A stretch of 42,433 bases of DNA, from positions 1 to 42,433 of the forward strand of contig JAATGG010000220.1 in NCBI GenBank assembly GCA_015654835.1, given 5' to 3'. The stretch is from Terriglobales bacterium (lineage in GTDB: Bacteria > Acidobacteriota > Terriglobia > Terriglobales > Acidobacteriaceae). Shown here piece after piece: positions 17,387 through 26,155 of this stretch. The stretch's first letter is position 1, and every line of letters starts with the position of its first letter. The position numbers and the translations under genes were made by a program. Under the pieces are notes generated by a model. The model worked only from the letters and a program-made list of their open reading frames with translations. It was not told where the DNA came from and made no database searches.

Positions 17387-17464
17387 GGCCCAACGCTCCT
17401 CCAGGGGACGTCCAAAGACAATGAATAACCAACAACTCGGTCACGAGTGAGGGCCCAAAATAAC

Positions 17465-17480
17465 TTGCAGGGGACTGCAA
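17465..17480. promoter_or_regulatory. Inverted repeat TTGCAG-N4-CTGCAA upstream of the HTH gene
   Basis: TTGCAG (17465-17470) and CTGCAA (17475-17480) form a perfect dyad 79 bases before the HTH start codon and just downstream of its likely -10 box. The position fits an operator for self-repression, or a small leader hairpin. Binding by the HTH protein is a guess. Confidence 0.4.
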
Positions 17481-17501
17481 TCAACTACCTATATTGCCCC
17501 G

Positions 17502-17510
17502 AGTATAGCA
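17502..17510 (-). promoter_or_regulatory. Extended -10 promoter of the HTH gene
   Basis: The minus strand reads TGCTATACT at 17510-17502, a TGN plus TATACT extended -10 element, about 115 bases before the ATG at 17386. No -35 hexamer is evident at the usual distance, which is acceptable for extended -10 promoters. Confidence 0.4.
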
Positions 17511-17879
17511 TCGGATCAAACAGGTAGCGCGCACAATGCAACTTCATGACCCGCAGCAAGTTATCCGAAGTAATCATCTCTATTGGCTCTTGTCACTAGG
17601 AAGTGCAAACTACTGTAACTATCAGCCGATATCTGTGCCTCTCTCTTGTGTCGTATGTGCCCTGCTACGAACGGATGTAGCCGTTTTTACGCCTTCGTCA
17701 TGGATGTTACCTTTCCCACCTAATCTCCGCCAGATCTTTGCTCTGTCCAGAGGAACGAGACGTCAAAGACGAATCCGTGATTTTTGAGAGGGGGCGAAAG
17801 AAAACGACGCAGACATTCTTGGTGGCGTTCCTGGAGAGTCCGCCCAACTGCGAACTCTCCGACGCTTGGCCTGCGCCGC
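17511..17879. other. Intergenic region without a supported gene
   Basis: This stretch lies between the HTH promoter and the end of the methyltransferase gene. GGAGAGT (17833-17839) and ACTCTCC (17854-17860) can pair around a 14-base loop, 20 bases after the methyltransferase stop; without a T run it is only a possible terminator of the long capsule transcript. Two plus-strand frames of about 80 codons start here (17536 and 17738), but neither has a ribosome binding site or recognisable sequence. Confidence 0.4.
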
Positions 17880-18662
17880 CTACGGTTTTAGAACAGCAGT
17901 TAGCCTTTGCATGTTTCTGTAGTGGCCATCCTTTACTTGGCGATCGCGGCAAAACTGAATCCATGAGAAGTTAGAATCGTCCGACAACAACACGCCGCTT
18001 GTGCGTAGGTGCGGCCACACCAGTTCATATTCCCACAGCATGTGATCGGGAGTATGAAGGTCATCGTGAAAGAAGATGTCGACCTGCGGCAAGGTTTCCA
18101 ATAACTTCGGAAGCGCCTTACGTACGTCTTCGAGGATGAGTATATTGCGGTCCCCAATGGCATTGCGGATCTCAGGAGGAACGGCCCAGCCCACACCGGT
18201 ATTGGGCCACGCAAACACGCCGCCATCTTCATGCCTTCCAGCGCCGCTCTGCGCCGGAGGAAGCTCGATGGAATAAAGCGTTCCATGCCCATTCTCAAGC
18301 AGTGCTGCGTTGATGAATGAGTTTGACACGCCGGCAGCTACGCCCGTCTCGATCACATACTCGGGCTGCATGGCACGAACAATTCCGAACAGGACCATTC
18401 CGTCTTCGATGCTGACGCCGCCCTGATGGCCCTGCTTCTCCTTGACGCTCCGCACGACATCTTCAAGCAGCGGACGCCACCGGGCATATCCACTCAACGC
18501 GACTTGAGCAGATACCCCCAGTCCCTCAAGAAATTCTCCCGGTGTATAGATTCTGTTCAGCAGGAACTTCCACTTCGCGTAGCTGTACCGCAATGACGCC
18601 ATCGGGCGCCGACGATAAAACGGTGTGGCGGCAACTTCTTTAACATGCCCCAGAATATCCAT
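17880..18662 (-). CDS. SAM-dependent methyltransferase, class I (CmcI/Methyltransf_24-like)
   Basis: This 260-aa protein has a Rossmann-type methyltransferase core. YVIETGVAAGVSNSFINAAL (about 99-118) is the SAM-binding motif I region, followed by GTLYSIELPP, then DVRKALPKLLETLPQVDIFFHDDLHTPDHMLWEYELVWPHL with the acidic post-motif typical of Methyltransf_24 or CmcI-like enzymes. An N-terminal helical part of about 80 residues precedes the core. In capsule loci such enzymes often O-methylate a sugar, but the acceptor is not predictable here. GGGGGG lies six bases before the ATG. It is the last gene of the long minus-strand run, 114 bases after a glycosyltransferase. Confidence 0.8.
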   Translation of the reverse strand: MDILGHVKEVAATPFYRRRPMASLRYSYAKWKFLLNRIYTPGEFLEGLGVSAQVALSGYARWRPLLEDVVRSVKEKQGHQGGVSIEDGMVLFGIVRAMQPEYVIETGVAAGVSNSFINAALLENGHGTLYSIELPPAQSGAGRHEDGGVFAWPNTGVGWAVPPEIRNAIGDRNILILEDVRKALPKLLETLPQVDIFFHDDLHTPDHMLWEYELVWPHLRTSGVLLSDDSNFSWIQFCRDRQVKDGHYRNMQRLTAVLKP

Positions 18663-18776
18663 AAGAATCCCCCCAGTGTTGTGAGTATCGGTGATTGTCT
18701 ACAAAGCGGTACAACGATCCCCCCGTTGCGATTCGCTTCATCGTAAATAAGGTTGCGTGGTTAAGTTGACTTACGC

Positions 18777-19913
18777 TCAATAGGGGACGCAGGATGTTTT
18801 GAGTCGGCGATAGGTACGCGCCATCCATTCCTTCCAAATACTTTGGGTTTGCAATAGGTCAACGCATTTTTGAAATACCGGGCGTGGAAGCGCAAGAGAA
18901 TACTTCCAGAACAGATTGGCTGGCGAATGCTTCGGCTCCAGCATCGCGCATAATATTGCGTGGCATTGTCGGGCCTTCCTGTCTCCCGTCAATTTGAGCC
19001 ACATATAACGCATGCTCATATACAGCGGATTGCTGTCGAGTGCAGGAAGCCGTTTCGCCAATTCTGCATCCTGCCTCAGCAGATAGCCCTTCTGCTCGGA
19101 CCACAATTGCTGCATGTAAGACATCTCTCGCGCCAGTCGTTGAGGTGCCACTCGCGCAGAGTTACCATCGTTGCGCTCATGAAGTCTCCACACGGAAAGC
19201 GGCTCATCCACGGCGCACAATGAAGTCAGCAACGGGGCCATCCTATGGATCATCTGTTCGGCATAACCCGAAAAGCTTTTGGGAATTGGAAAAATCCGCC
19301 ACGCCACTTCGTGCCGTAGCGAAAGATTCGATGTGGGCGGCAGTCCCATGAGCACACCGGCACTCTGTAAGGTAGCCTCGGAGCAATCTCCCTGTGGAAG
19401 AGCCCGAAACAGAGGGTAAATCCCGCGCGGCTGGTTATGCTGGTTAATCATCCGGGCGCGATGTACCGCGAAGCCGGCCTCAGGTTGCTCCCGAAAGGCC
19501 GTAACAATGGCCTCTATCTTTCCAGGCAAAAAGTAGTCGTCGGCGTCAAGCAAGCAGACAATGTCTCCCGAACAAAGTGCGAATGCGGCATTCAGGCTGC
19601 CGGCCATGCCTTGATGCTGCCCGCGATGCAGCTTGACTGGTTCTCCGCGATGCATGTAGCTCTCGACAATTTCGCATGAATCGTCTTCCGATCCATCGTC
19701 GGCAACAATGACCTCCATGGGCCGGTAAGACTGCGCAAGCGCGCTCTCGATTGCTTGCGCAAGATAGTGGCCGTAGTTGTAACTGGTAATAAGAACCGAC
19801 ACCGACGGATTAATAGGCAATGGCCTCAGCAAAAGCATAGGTAGCAGAGCAGGCAAGGAACCGTGCGCTCCAGCACGAGCAGACCGCACTTCCGACATTA
19901 GTCCTGATACCAT
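18777..19913 (-). CDS. Glycosyltransferase family 2
   Basis: This 378-aa GT-A enzyme has the family 2 opening VSVLITSYNYGHYLAQAIESALAQSY at about residues 38-63. VIVADDGSEDDS and the metal-binding DxD region in IVCLLDADDYFLPGKIEAIV follow. Downstream of the catalytic domain are GFAVHRARMINQ, PPTSNLSLRHEVAWRIFPIP and a helical C-terminus. It is a clear paralogue of the glycosyltransferase at 31217-32308, sharing the whole layout, including the PPTSxLxLR phrase. The ATG at 19913 has GGAG eight bases before it and overlaps the deacetylase gene by 16 bases; an ATG at 19898 overlapping its stop codon is also possible. It probably adds one sugar of the repeat unit. Confidence 0.92.
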   Translation of the reverse strand: MVSGLMSEVRSARAGAHGSLPALLPMLLLRPLPINPSVSVLITSYNYGHYLAQAIESALAQSYRPMEVIVADDGSEDDSCEIVESYMHRGEPVKLHRGQHQGMAGSLNAAFALCSGDIVCLLDADDYFLPGKIEAIVTAFREQPEAGFAVHRARMINQHNQPRGIYPLFRALPQGDCSEATLQSAGVLMGLPPTSNLSLRHEVAWRIFPIPKSFSGYAEQMIHRMAPLLTSLCAVDEPLSVWRLHERNDGNSARVAPQRLAREMSYMQQLWSEQKGYLLRQDAELAKRLPALDSNPLYMSMRYMWLKLTGDRKARQCHAILCAMLEPKHSPANLFWKYSLALPRPVFQKCVDLLQTQSIWKEWMARTYRRLKTSCVPY

Positions 19914-20938
19914 CGTGTGATCTCCCTTGCAAAAAAATCCGCCTGCCAATTGAGAACCTGATATCTCGGCAACGCCCAGCGGCTTGTGGTTCGTGTGACC
20001 GGACGACCGTAGTTTGCGCAGCCGCAATGGAAACCTGCCGAGCGAATGGCACTGATCGTATCCGTATTAAAATGATTTTTCTTCCCATAGGGATAGGCAA
20101 ACGTCTGAACTTCTTTCCCCGTCAGCTTCTGTAAAGACCGTCGACTGGATGTAACTTCCTGAGCCTGCTTCTCCCGCTGAATCTTGGCCAGCACAGGATG
20201 CGATACGGTATGGGCACCAATTTGAATCCAAGGGTTTGAGGCCATCCGGATCAATTCGTCCGACGTAAGAAATCGTGCCGGGCTTACCGAGTGTGGCCAA
20301 CCTCCACACCAACTACGAACCACGGCAAGTACGTCCGCCCGCCGGTTCTCTGCGGCATTGAGAAGACGATCATAAAGTTCCCGATAAAGCCATTGACGAA
20401 GGTTCCGGGGGGCCTCCCATGCACGCCATGGCTCCGCCTCTTTCTGAAGATCAAAATTTCGACGGATGGGCAGACCTAATATCTCCACCAATCGGAGAGG
20501 ATCCTGATCTGACAGCAAGACGAGTCGCGCTAACTCATCCGACCATACTTCACCCTCTGTATCGAGATACCCGGTCGTGACAAACATAGTGGCCGGCGCT
20601 TTCAGGCCATCGAGAACGGGAACCGCGTTGTGGAAAACGTCAGCATAGCCGTCATCGAACGTGATCGCGACGGGCCGGGACGGCAGGTCCGCGTCGGAGC
20701 GAGCCCCAACGATGGTATCGAGCGAAACCACATCCGCGATCGTTTTGAGAACCGCAAGTTGGTCGGCAAATCTTTTGGGAGATACGCACAGAGACCATGG
20801 ATCTGCAACGGGTTCGGCGACCCGATGATAGACCAGTATGAGTGATGCTTTACCGCGTCTCGGAACAATCTTGCGCTGCGCTCGGCGCAAATATTTCTTC
20901 ACCGTTCCTGCAACCCTGCTATTGGATAAGTAAGGCAT
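19898..20938 (-). CDS. Polysaccharide deacetylase (NodB-homology, CE4)
   Basis: CE4 enzymes remove N- or O-acetyl groups from polysaccharides with a metal ion. The 346-aa protein has SLILVYHRVAEP at the start of the barrel, the catalytic motif AITFDDGYADVF with the Asp-Asp pair at residues 95-96, and the metal-binding HxxxH in IGAHTVSHPVLAKI. Motif 3-like FAYPYGKKNHFN is near residue 295. No signal peptide is visible; the first 30 residues are basic (VKKYLRRAQRKIVPRRGK), so it is likely cytoplasmic and may act on a lipid-linked repeat unit. AGAGG directly precedes an ATG at 20944, so the in-frame ATG at 20938 with six-base spacing is preferred. It is co-transcribed with the glycosyltransferases around it. 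Confidence 0.92.
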   Translation of the reverse strand: MPYLSNSRVAGTVKKYLRRAQRKIVPRRGKASLILVYHRVAEPVADPWSLCVSPKRFADQLAVLKTIADVVSLDTIVGARSDADLPSRPVAITFDDGYADVFHNAVPVLDGLKAPATMFVTTGYLDTEGEVWSDELARLVLLSDQDPLRLVEILGLPIRRNFDLQKEAEPWRAWEAPRNLRQWLYRELYDRLLNAAENRRADVLAVVRSWCGGWPHSVSPARFLTSDELIRMASNPWIQIGAHTVSHPVLAKIQREKQAQEVTSSRRSLQKLTGKEVQTFAYPYGKKNHFNTDTISAIRSAGFHCGCANYGRPVTRTTSRWALPRYQVLNWQADFFAREITRWYQD

Positions 20939-20995
20939 AGGCATCCTCTGTAGTGAATATCGAGCAACCGAACAACATTAGGTCAGATGGAAACC

Positions 20996-21172
20996 TTAGC
21001 GAAATTTCAACGCGAGCATAACTGCAGCGGACATAAGCGCGATCAACAACTCAGTTGCAATCGCAGCGGCAAAACCGCGCATCGGTCCAAGACCATCGTC
21101 GGATGCGAGGAATCGTGCACCGTTTTCTTCGCATCTGCCACCGAGTAGTATCGACAACCGAGTGCTCGCCAT
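20996..21172 (-). CDS. Small single-pass membrane protein, unknown
   Basis: A 58-codon frame fills most of the 292-base gap between the deacetylase gene and the next glycosyltransferase. It begins MASTRLSILLGGRCEENGAR and ends with a hydrophobic helix, GFAAAIATELLIALMSAAVM, followed by LALKFR. That gives one predicted membrane segment at about residues 33-54 with a short basic tail. GAGGTGAAGGA lies just before the ATG and offers a ribosome binding site. Small membrane proteins of this kind are seen in exopolysaccharide loci, but I recognise no family. If real it could assist polymerase, flippase or a glycosyltransferase. Judged by composition and spacing only. Confidence 0.5.
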   Translation of the reverse strand: MASTRLSILLGGRCEENGARFLASDDGLGPMRGFAAAIATELLIALMSAAVMLALKFR

Positions 21173-21230
21173 TGTCCTTCACCTCGTACTACAACCTCAG
21201 TGCTTTGATAAAGCCGACTGCAGCCAATTG

Positions 21231-22232
21231 CTATGAAATAGATCCCGTGGTCGGCGCGGTGTATTTGACACCGCTGACCTTATTAAGCAACGCCGTCGCA
21301 GCGGCAAATGGCAAAAGGCGGCTTGCGAGCGCAATCAACACACCTACTGGATATTCCCGAAGGAGGATTCTCCACGGATCTGGATTGCCCTTCTGCATGG
21401 CCTGCCGATTAGTCACGAGCTCCCGCGTGAGTTGACGGCCATATTTGCGGCGCCAAAACCATGTGCCATAGAGATAGCAGAGACTCCGCTTGAGACTGGT
21501 GAATGCATAGCGATGCTGCCTATGGAGAACCTTGAGTGTCGTAACGAGCATCATGGCTGACTTATGAGAGATATTGCTGCCATGGATGCGGTACTCCGTG
21601 ATGACCTCGGAATGGAGGCACATGGAACATTGTCGAGCCATGCGCAGATAGATATCGTAATCCTCCGACACATGGAGATCGATGTCGAACCCTCCCGCGT
21701 CAATAATCGCGCTACGGCGGAACAGCACAGAAGAAGTGCACTCAATAAAATTATGCTTGAGCAACCTGGCATAGGCGTCGCGTGTATGAAGAGGCTTGGT
21801 ACGGGTGCGAAGCAGGTCTCCGTTCTCTGCGATCAGGTTATGCCCTCCTGCCGTCATGCAGCAGTCAGGACGCATCGAGATGGCGTTAACTCCCGCAGAC
21901 ACCGCGTTGGGAAGAAGTCTGTCGTCAGAATCGAGAAAAAGGACATATTGCCCCAGGCTTTCCCGGATACCAAAATTGCGCGCGGCTGATACATGCGCTC
22001 GCGAAGTGTGAAAACTGCGCACAGGGTATCGTGCAATAATATCGGCGCTTCCGTCCGTCGATCCATCGTCGATAACCAGGATTTCCACACGCGGATACGT
22101 CTGCGCGAGCGCACTTTCAATCGCTTCGGCGATAAATTCGGCAGAGTTATAGCAGGGAATAATGATCGACACTAAAGGAGGGAGGGACGCGTTACTCGCT
22201 GGATGGGCTTGCTGAGGGAGAATGGTCAACAC
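21231..22232 (-). CDS. Glycosyltransferase family 2
   Basis: This 333-aa enzyme has the GT-A signature VSIIIPCYNSAEFIAEAIESALAQTYP at about residues 20-46, then EILVIDDGSTDGS, RNFGIRESLGQYVLFLDSDDRLLPNA with the DxD metal site, and a middle region SSVLFRRSAIIDAGGFDIDLHVSEDYDIYLRMA, where ED is the usual catalytic acid pair. It belongs to the common capsule GT2 type. The start is GTG at 22232 with GGAGG five bases upstream. It lies 49 bases after the family 4 glycosyltransferase gene. The weakly hydrophobic C-terminus (VGVLIALASRLLPFAAATALL) suggests membrane association. Confidence 0.93.
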   Translation of the reverse strand: MLTILPQQAHPASNASLPPLVSIIIPCYNSAEFIAEAIESALAQTYPRVEILVIDDGSTDGSADIIARYPVRSFHTSRAHVSAARNFGIRESLGQYVLFLDSDDRLLPNAVSAGVNAISMRPDCCMTAGGHNLIAENGDLLRTRTKPLHTRDAYARLLKHNFIECTSSVLFRRSAIIDAGGFDIDLHVSEDYDIYLRMARQCSMCLHSEVITEYRIHGSNISHKSAMMLVTTLKVLHRQHRYAFTSLKRSLCYLYGTWFWRRKYGRQLTRELVTNRQAMQKGNPDPWRILLREYPVGVLIALASRLLPFAAATALLNKVSGVKYTAPTTGSIS

Positions 22233-22281
22233 GAGAACCTCCGGCTAAACAAGGAAAACAAAGAAGGAAGAAAAGACGAGA

Positions 22282-23472
22282 TCAGATTCGCCTTAGAACA
22301 AAGTCATTATCAGACGATTGTTGAGCAGCCAATGCACCATTCCATGCTTGATAGAGGCTTCGCCATCCGTCGGCAAAGTGCTCCTCTGAAAATCCTGATG
22401 CAGCGCGCTTCGCACTGGCGCCCATTAACTGCAAATCGCTCTTTGGCAATGAGGTGATCTTCGTAAGTGCAGAGATAACAGATGCAACCGTGCAGGAGAG
22501 AAGAAAACCGTTCTCGCCATCTCGAAGCAAATCACGAATACCATTTAGCGGGGGAGCGAGAATGGGGAGCCCCGCCGCCGCCGCCTCATACGTAACAAGT
22601 GAGAACGACTCATATGCAGAAGGAAGCACGAAGGCATCTGCACACCAGAAAAAAGGACGCACATCCGCTTGCTTCCCGACAAAGCGCACGCGATTCTCGA
22701 TTCCCAGCGCGTGCGCCCTCTTTTGATACGGCGTAATGAGATCGGCTTCTCCGCCCACCACGAGCAATTTAACTTCTGCTAAAGAGGGAGAGGTAAGCGA
22801 CTCGAAAATCAGGGGCAATCCTTTACGTTCGAACTGTCCGAGTGCGCAAAACGCAAGAACAAAGTCCGCGGGTGAAAGGCCCAACGCCCCGCGGAATTGC
22901 TCGCGATTGAAATCCGCAGGACGGCTCATGCGGTCAATTGCAATAGGGTTTGAGATAACTCTCACCTTATCGGCCGCAATGTTGCAGTCGTGCTTTAATT
23001 CCTCTGCCAAGCCGGCGGAAGGGGTAACAATGAGCTGAGCCGCCGGATATCGAAAGTTTTCCATCCGCGCGTGAAGCCAATGATCAAGCCAGCGAAACAT
23101 GCCTCGGATGCCACGACCCACCTGATAATGGCGGCGCAAATAGGTCGTGTGTGAGAAATGGGAATAGACGAGGCTGCCAAATCCTAAGTTGCTTTCTACA
23201 GATTGCACAACATCGAACTTCTTTCCGGTGCGTAACCTGTGAAGCAAATACATCCACGGCGCGAGTAGATGAAAGGCAACAAAGAGCAGCGCCAATGGGC
23301 GCGTGGGCGCAGGCACCCGAACCCAGGTGATCGCAGTGAGATCGGGATTCTCGAACTCCACGGAAAATACTGTGAATTCATGCTCGCGTGCGAGCGATCG
23401 CAGCAAGGTGAGATGACAGCCTCCGCTAGGATTGGCAGCAATAATCTTGTAGTCGAAGATTGCAATGCGCAT
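22282..23472 (-). CDS. Glycosyltransferase family 4
   Basis: This 396-aa GT-B enzyme has IAIFDYKIIAANPSGGCHLTLLRSL at the N-terminus, LIVTPSAGLAEELKHD with RVISNPIAIDRM (the linker and start of the donor domain), FCALGQFERKGLPLIFESL, and the E-x7-E signature in PSAYESFSLVTYEAAAAGLPILAPP. These place it in family 4, usually retaining transferases using NDP-sugars. The ATG at 23472 is favoured by the family start; the open frame runs on to 23574 without support. The ribosome binding site is weak (TAAGAAAT). A gap of 127 bases separates it from the LhgO-like gene upstream. Confidence 0.93.
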   Translation of the reverse strand: MRIAIFDYKIIAANPSGGCHLTLLRSLAREHEFTVFSVEFENPDLTAITWVRVPAPTRPLALLFVAFHLLAPWMYLLHRLRTGKKFDVVQSVESNLGFGSLVYSHFSHTTYLRRHYQVGRGIRGMFRWLDHWLHARMENFRYPAAQLIVTPSAGLAEELKHDCNIAADKVRVISNPIAIDRMSRPADFNREQFRGALGLSPADFVLAFCALGQFERKGLPLIFESLTSPSLAEVKLLVVGGEADLITPYQKRAHALGIENRVRFVGKQADVRPFFWCADAFVLPSAYESFSLVTYEAAAAGLPILAPPLNGIRDLLRDGENGFLLSCTVASVISALTKITSLPKSDLQLMGASAKRAASGFSEEHFADGWRSLYQAWNGALAAQQSSDNDFVLRRI

Positions 23473-23599
23473 ATTTCTTAGATACCTGTCCCGTAAATTG
23501 TATTTACCTGTTAGCTGGATTTTCCTGACCTGACGGCTACAACATATCGATGGGATTGCCATCGCTCGACTCATATGCGCCGTCCAGGAAGCAGGATTT

Positions 23600-24835
23600 T
23601 TATGCTGTCGAAAGGGACACCTTGGCAGCCATCGCCACTGTTATACTTTCCAACTCGGGAACCATGGCAGCAATATGCTTCGCTATCTCAAGAGAAGCGG
23701 TCGCCGCAGGAGAAGGCGCGTTCAAAACAAAGAGAGAGCGCTTACCCTGCTGAATCAAAAAATCATCTACGAGAGATCCATCAGCCATAAGCGCTTGTGC
23801 GCGAACTCCCGCATGGATAGGTACAAGATCATCGGACTCGATTTCTGGGACGAGTCGCTGCAGACTCCGAGCAAAAAGTGCCTTACTCGCTGAGCGGAGT
23901 ATCTCCTCCAGGCCTTCGCGGCAATAGCGCGCGGCCAGTTTCCAGAACCCTGGATAGGTCAGTGTGTCCAGCGTGTCTTTGAACGCAAAGCTTGTCCTGC
24001 TATACCCTTCGCGCTGCAGGGCGAGAACAGCATTCGGCCCCGCATGAACACTGGAGTCGATCATACGGGTTAAGTGCACACCGAGAAACGGAAAATTGGG
24101 GTTCGGGACTGGGTAAATCAATCCGTTTACCAAATGGCATCGTTCCTGCTTGAGTTCATAGAACTCGCCCCGAAAAGGAATGATGCGCGCCTCAGGGCGC
24201 CATCCGCTGCGCGTGCTTACGCGATCGCTATGGAGTCCCGCACATGTAATTAGAAATCGGGTTCTGACCGATCCCGAAGTTGTTTCGAGTTGGTAGCCCT
24301 GGCCCGTAGGTACACTCTGCAACATCTCGGTAGCAACCCGTAACTCCACCCCAGTACGCTGCAGATCACAAGTGAGGGCGCGACACACGTCGCTATAGTT
24401 CGTGATGCCTGTCGAATGGACGCGAACGCCGGCCACACACGCAACGTGCGGCTCATATTCGTTTACCTGCTCCCGCGTGAGCTTTGTAACGGGAACATTA
24501 TTCTCGATGGCGCGCTGATATAAAGCATCTAGAAGCGGAAGCTCACGATCTTCAGTGGCGACAATGATTTTGCCGCAGATTTTAAAAGCCACGCCGTGCC
24601 GTTCGCAGAACTCTCGCATGGATGAATTGCCGCTCTGCGCAAGAGTCGCTTTGAGGCTACCGGGCTTGTAGTAGATGCCCGAATGAATGACGCCGCTGTT
24701 ATGAGCGGACTGATGTTGCGCAAATTTTGTTTCTTTTTCCAGAACTAATATGCGGGCGCGAGGAGACCGTGCGGTCAGTACCGAGGCTGTTGCGAGGCCC
24801 ACAATTCCACCGCCAACGATCACATAATCGTACAT
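23600..24835 (-). CDS. FAD-dependent oxidase, L-2-hydroxyglutarate oxidase (LhgO)-like
   Basis: This 411-aa flavoprotein has the N-terminal FAD motif YDYVIVGGGIVGLATA (residues 2-17), the acidic VLEKE after it, HQSAHNSGVIHSGIYYKPGS (the conserved His-rich FAD-site loop of the LhgO/DAO branch), IPFRGEFYELK, YPVPNPNFPFLGVHLTRMID, and the late GVRAQALMADGSLVDDF and NAPSPAATASLEIA. These match LhgO, which oxidises L-2-hydroxyglutarate to 2-oxoglutarate. Here it sits inside a sugar-modification cassette, between a methyltransferase and a glycosyltransferase, so the true substrate may be a hydroxy acid or a sugar-linked group. Another possibility is recycling of 2-hydroxyglutarate near the 2-oxoglutarate-dependent oxygenase at 26156. 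GAGG lies five bases before the ATG at 24835; a GTG or ATG further upstream would overlap the previous gene. Confidence 0.85.
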   Translation of the reverse strand: MYDYVIVGGGIVGLATASVLTARSPRARILVLEKETKFAQHQSAHNSGVIHSGIYYKPGSLKATLAQSGNSSMREFCERHGVAFKICGKIIVATEDRELPLLDALYQRAIENNVPVTKLTREQVNEYEPHVACVAGVRVHSTGITNYSDVCRALTCDLQRTGVELRVATEMLQSVPTGQGYQLETTSGSVRTRFLITCAGLHSDRVSTRSGWRPEARIIPFRGEFYELKQERCHLVNGLIYPVPNPNFPFLGVHLTRMIDSSVHAGPNAVLALQREGYSRTSFAFKDTLDTLTYPGFWKLAARYCREGLEEILRSASKALFARSLQRLVPEIESDDLVPIHAGVRAQALMADGSLVDDFLIQQGKRSLFVLNAPSPAATASLEIAKHIAAMVPELESITVAMAAKVSLSTA

Positions 24836-24845
24836 CGCATCCTCA

Positions 24846-26060
24846 CTAGGCAAGCATTTCTACAGCCTCAATCGGCAGTACAGGGACGATCAGTCCATAG
24901 CGTCGGAGTTCCGATTGTATTTCCGATGTATAAATCGAGTTCATAGCAATGACGGCATCCGGACGATAAGTTGAGAGGAAAGCAGGATCCACAATTTCCT
25001 GCCCTGTGCCGGGCATGAAATAGCCAGTGCGGAATGGGTTGATATCGACAGCATATTTGATTCCGCCTTGATCGACATCCTCTCCCAGTGCGGAGAGGAA
25101 CGCCACTCCCTTCGAGCCCGAGCCCCAGATCACGATACGCTGACCGTCCTGTGACTGCCGGTCGACCATCGATTTCCAGCACCTGATACGCCGGTCTGCT
25201 TCCGATGCAAATGTGCTTATGGAGCGTCCCTCATCTATGCTTGCCGCCACCAATGCTTTTGCTCCGCTCAGGGACTCCTTTGCCGGCCGCGCTGTGATCA
25301 TCAAGTATTGGTCGTCATAGTCCGACCAGACGTCGATTACATCGAAGCCTGCCATAACAAACAGATTTCGCAGCGAACCAGCATTGAAGTAGGAGCAGTG
25401 CTCATGATAGATATCCCAGAAGGCTACATCTGCAATCACCCGTTTCATATCCGGCACTTGAAAAAACACGGTGGTGTGGAGGTTATTGCCAATTGCCCGG
25501 CGAACCATACTGACAAAGCGCAACGTATCGGGGATATGTTCGAGGGTCATCTTGCAGGCGACAAAATCGGCGGTGACGCTAGTGTACTTATCAGAATAAA
25601 AGTCCTGGATAAACTTAACTGCATCGCCGCCTTTCTCTGGCCGGCGCTGCGGCACAAAGGCCGGATCAAAACCAACGCCGCGGTTTCCTCCCATAGCACA
25701 CAGCATGGAGATGAATTCCCCCTTGCCGCATCCAATCTCAAGCACCGTCTTGTTACGCACATCACAGCGGTCGATAAGATCTTCTGTCAGTCGTTGATGA
25801 AAAGCCTGGAACGTCGCGGAAAAGCCCTGCGTCTCCTCGCATTTTGGCGAATACTTCATCTTCGACTCATCGAACGAACTGTTCGTGATAAATCCGCAAG
25901 CGCGACAATGGCCGAGCGTGATTTTTCCAGATGGAAAGTGAAGTGCTTCTTCTTGCGTAGGCACGAGCATAACGCTGTGCACTGGTACCGACTCTACGCT
26001 ATAGAAGGGCTCGACAGCTTCGCGGCGGCAGTTGGGACAGGTAGATAATATCTGTGGCAT
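24846..26060 (-). CDS. C-methyltransferase-like SAM enzyme (Zn-binding, Methyltransf_13/14 architecture), copy 2
   Basis: The 404-aa protein has three parts. The zinc-binding N-terminus has CPNC (residues 8-11) and CRAC (52-55). A SAM-binding core has TVLEIGCGKGEFISML, CKMTLEHIPDTL and the family motif WDIYHEHCSYFNAGSL. The C-terminal Rossmann-like domain includes RIVIWGSGSKGVAFLSAL and KYAVDINPFRTGYFMPGTGQEI. This layout is that of sugar C-methyltransferases such as TylC3 and NovU, where the YHEH histidine acts in catalysis on 4-keto sugars. It is only distantly like its neighbour at 27091, suggesting a different position or acceptor. GTG 26063 and ATG 26060 are alternative starts. It lies 95 bases downstream of the dioxygenase gene. 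Confidence 0.82.
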   Translation of the reverse strand: MPQILSTCPNCRREAVEPFYSVESVPVHSVMLVPTQEEALHFPSGKITLGHCRACGFITNSSFDESKMKYSPKCEETQGFSATFQAFHQRLTEDLIDRCDVRNKTVLEIGCGKGEFISMLCAMGGNRGVGFDPAFVPQRRPEKGGDAVKFIQDFYSDKYTSVTADFVACKMTLEHIPDTLRFVSMVRRAIGNNLHTTVFFQVPDMKRVIADVAFWDIYHEHCSYFNAGSLRNLFVMAGFDVIDVWSDYDDQYLMITARPAKESLSGAKALVAASIDEGRSISTFASEADRRIRCWKSMVDRQSQDGQRIVIWGSGSKGVAFLSALGEDVDQGGIKYAVDINPFRTGYFMPGTGQEIVDPAFLSTYRPDAVIAMNSIYTSEIQSELRRYGLIVPVLPIEAVEMLA

Positions 26061-26155
26061 CACAGGATCTCACTTGAAACGGAATTGGGATGTCTTTGAA
26101 CGCAGAACGAGGCGAAAACCAGACTGTCTATCGTCTGGTAGAGCGCAATCGCGAA

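Noticed and set aside
17536..17787. 83-codon plus-strand frame between the HTH and methyltransferase genes
   Set aside because: It has no ribosome binding site and no protein-like motif; all surrounding genes are on the minus strand.
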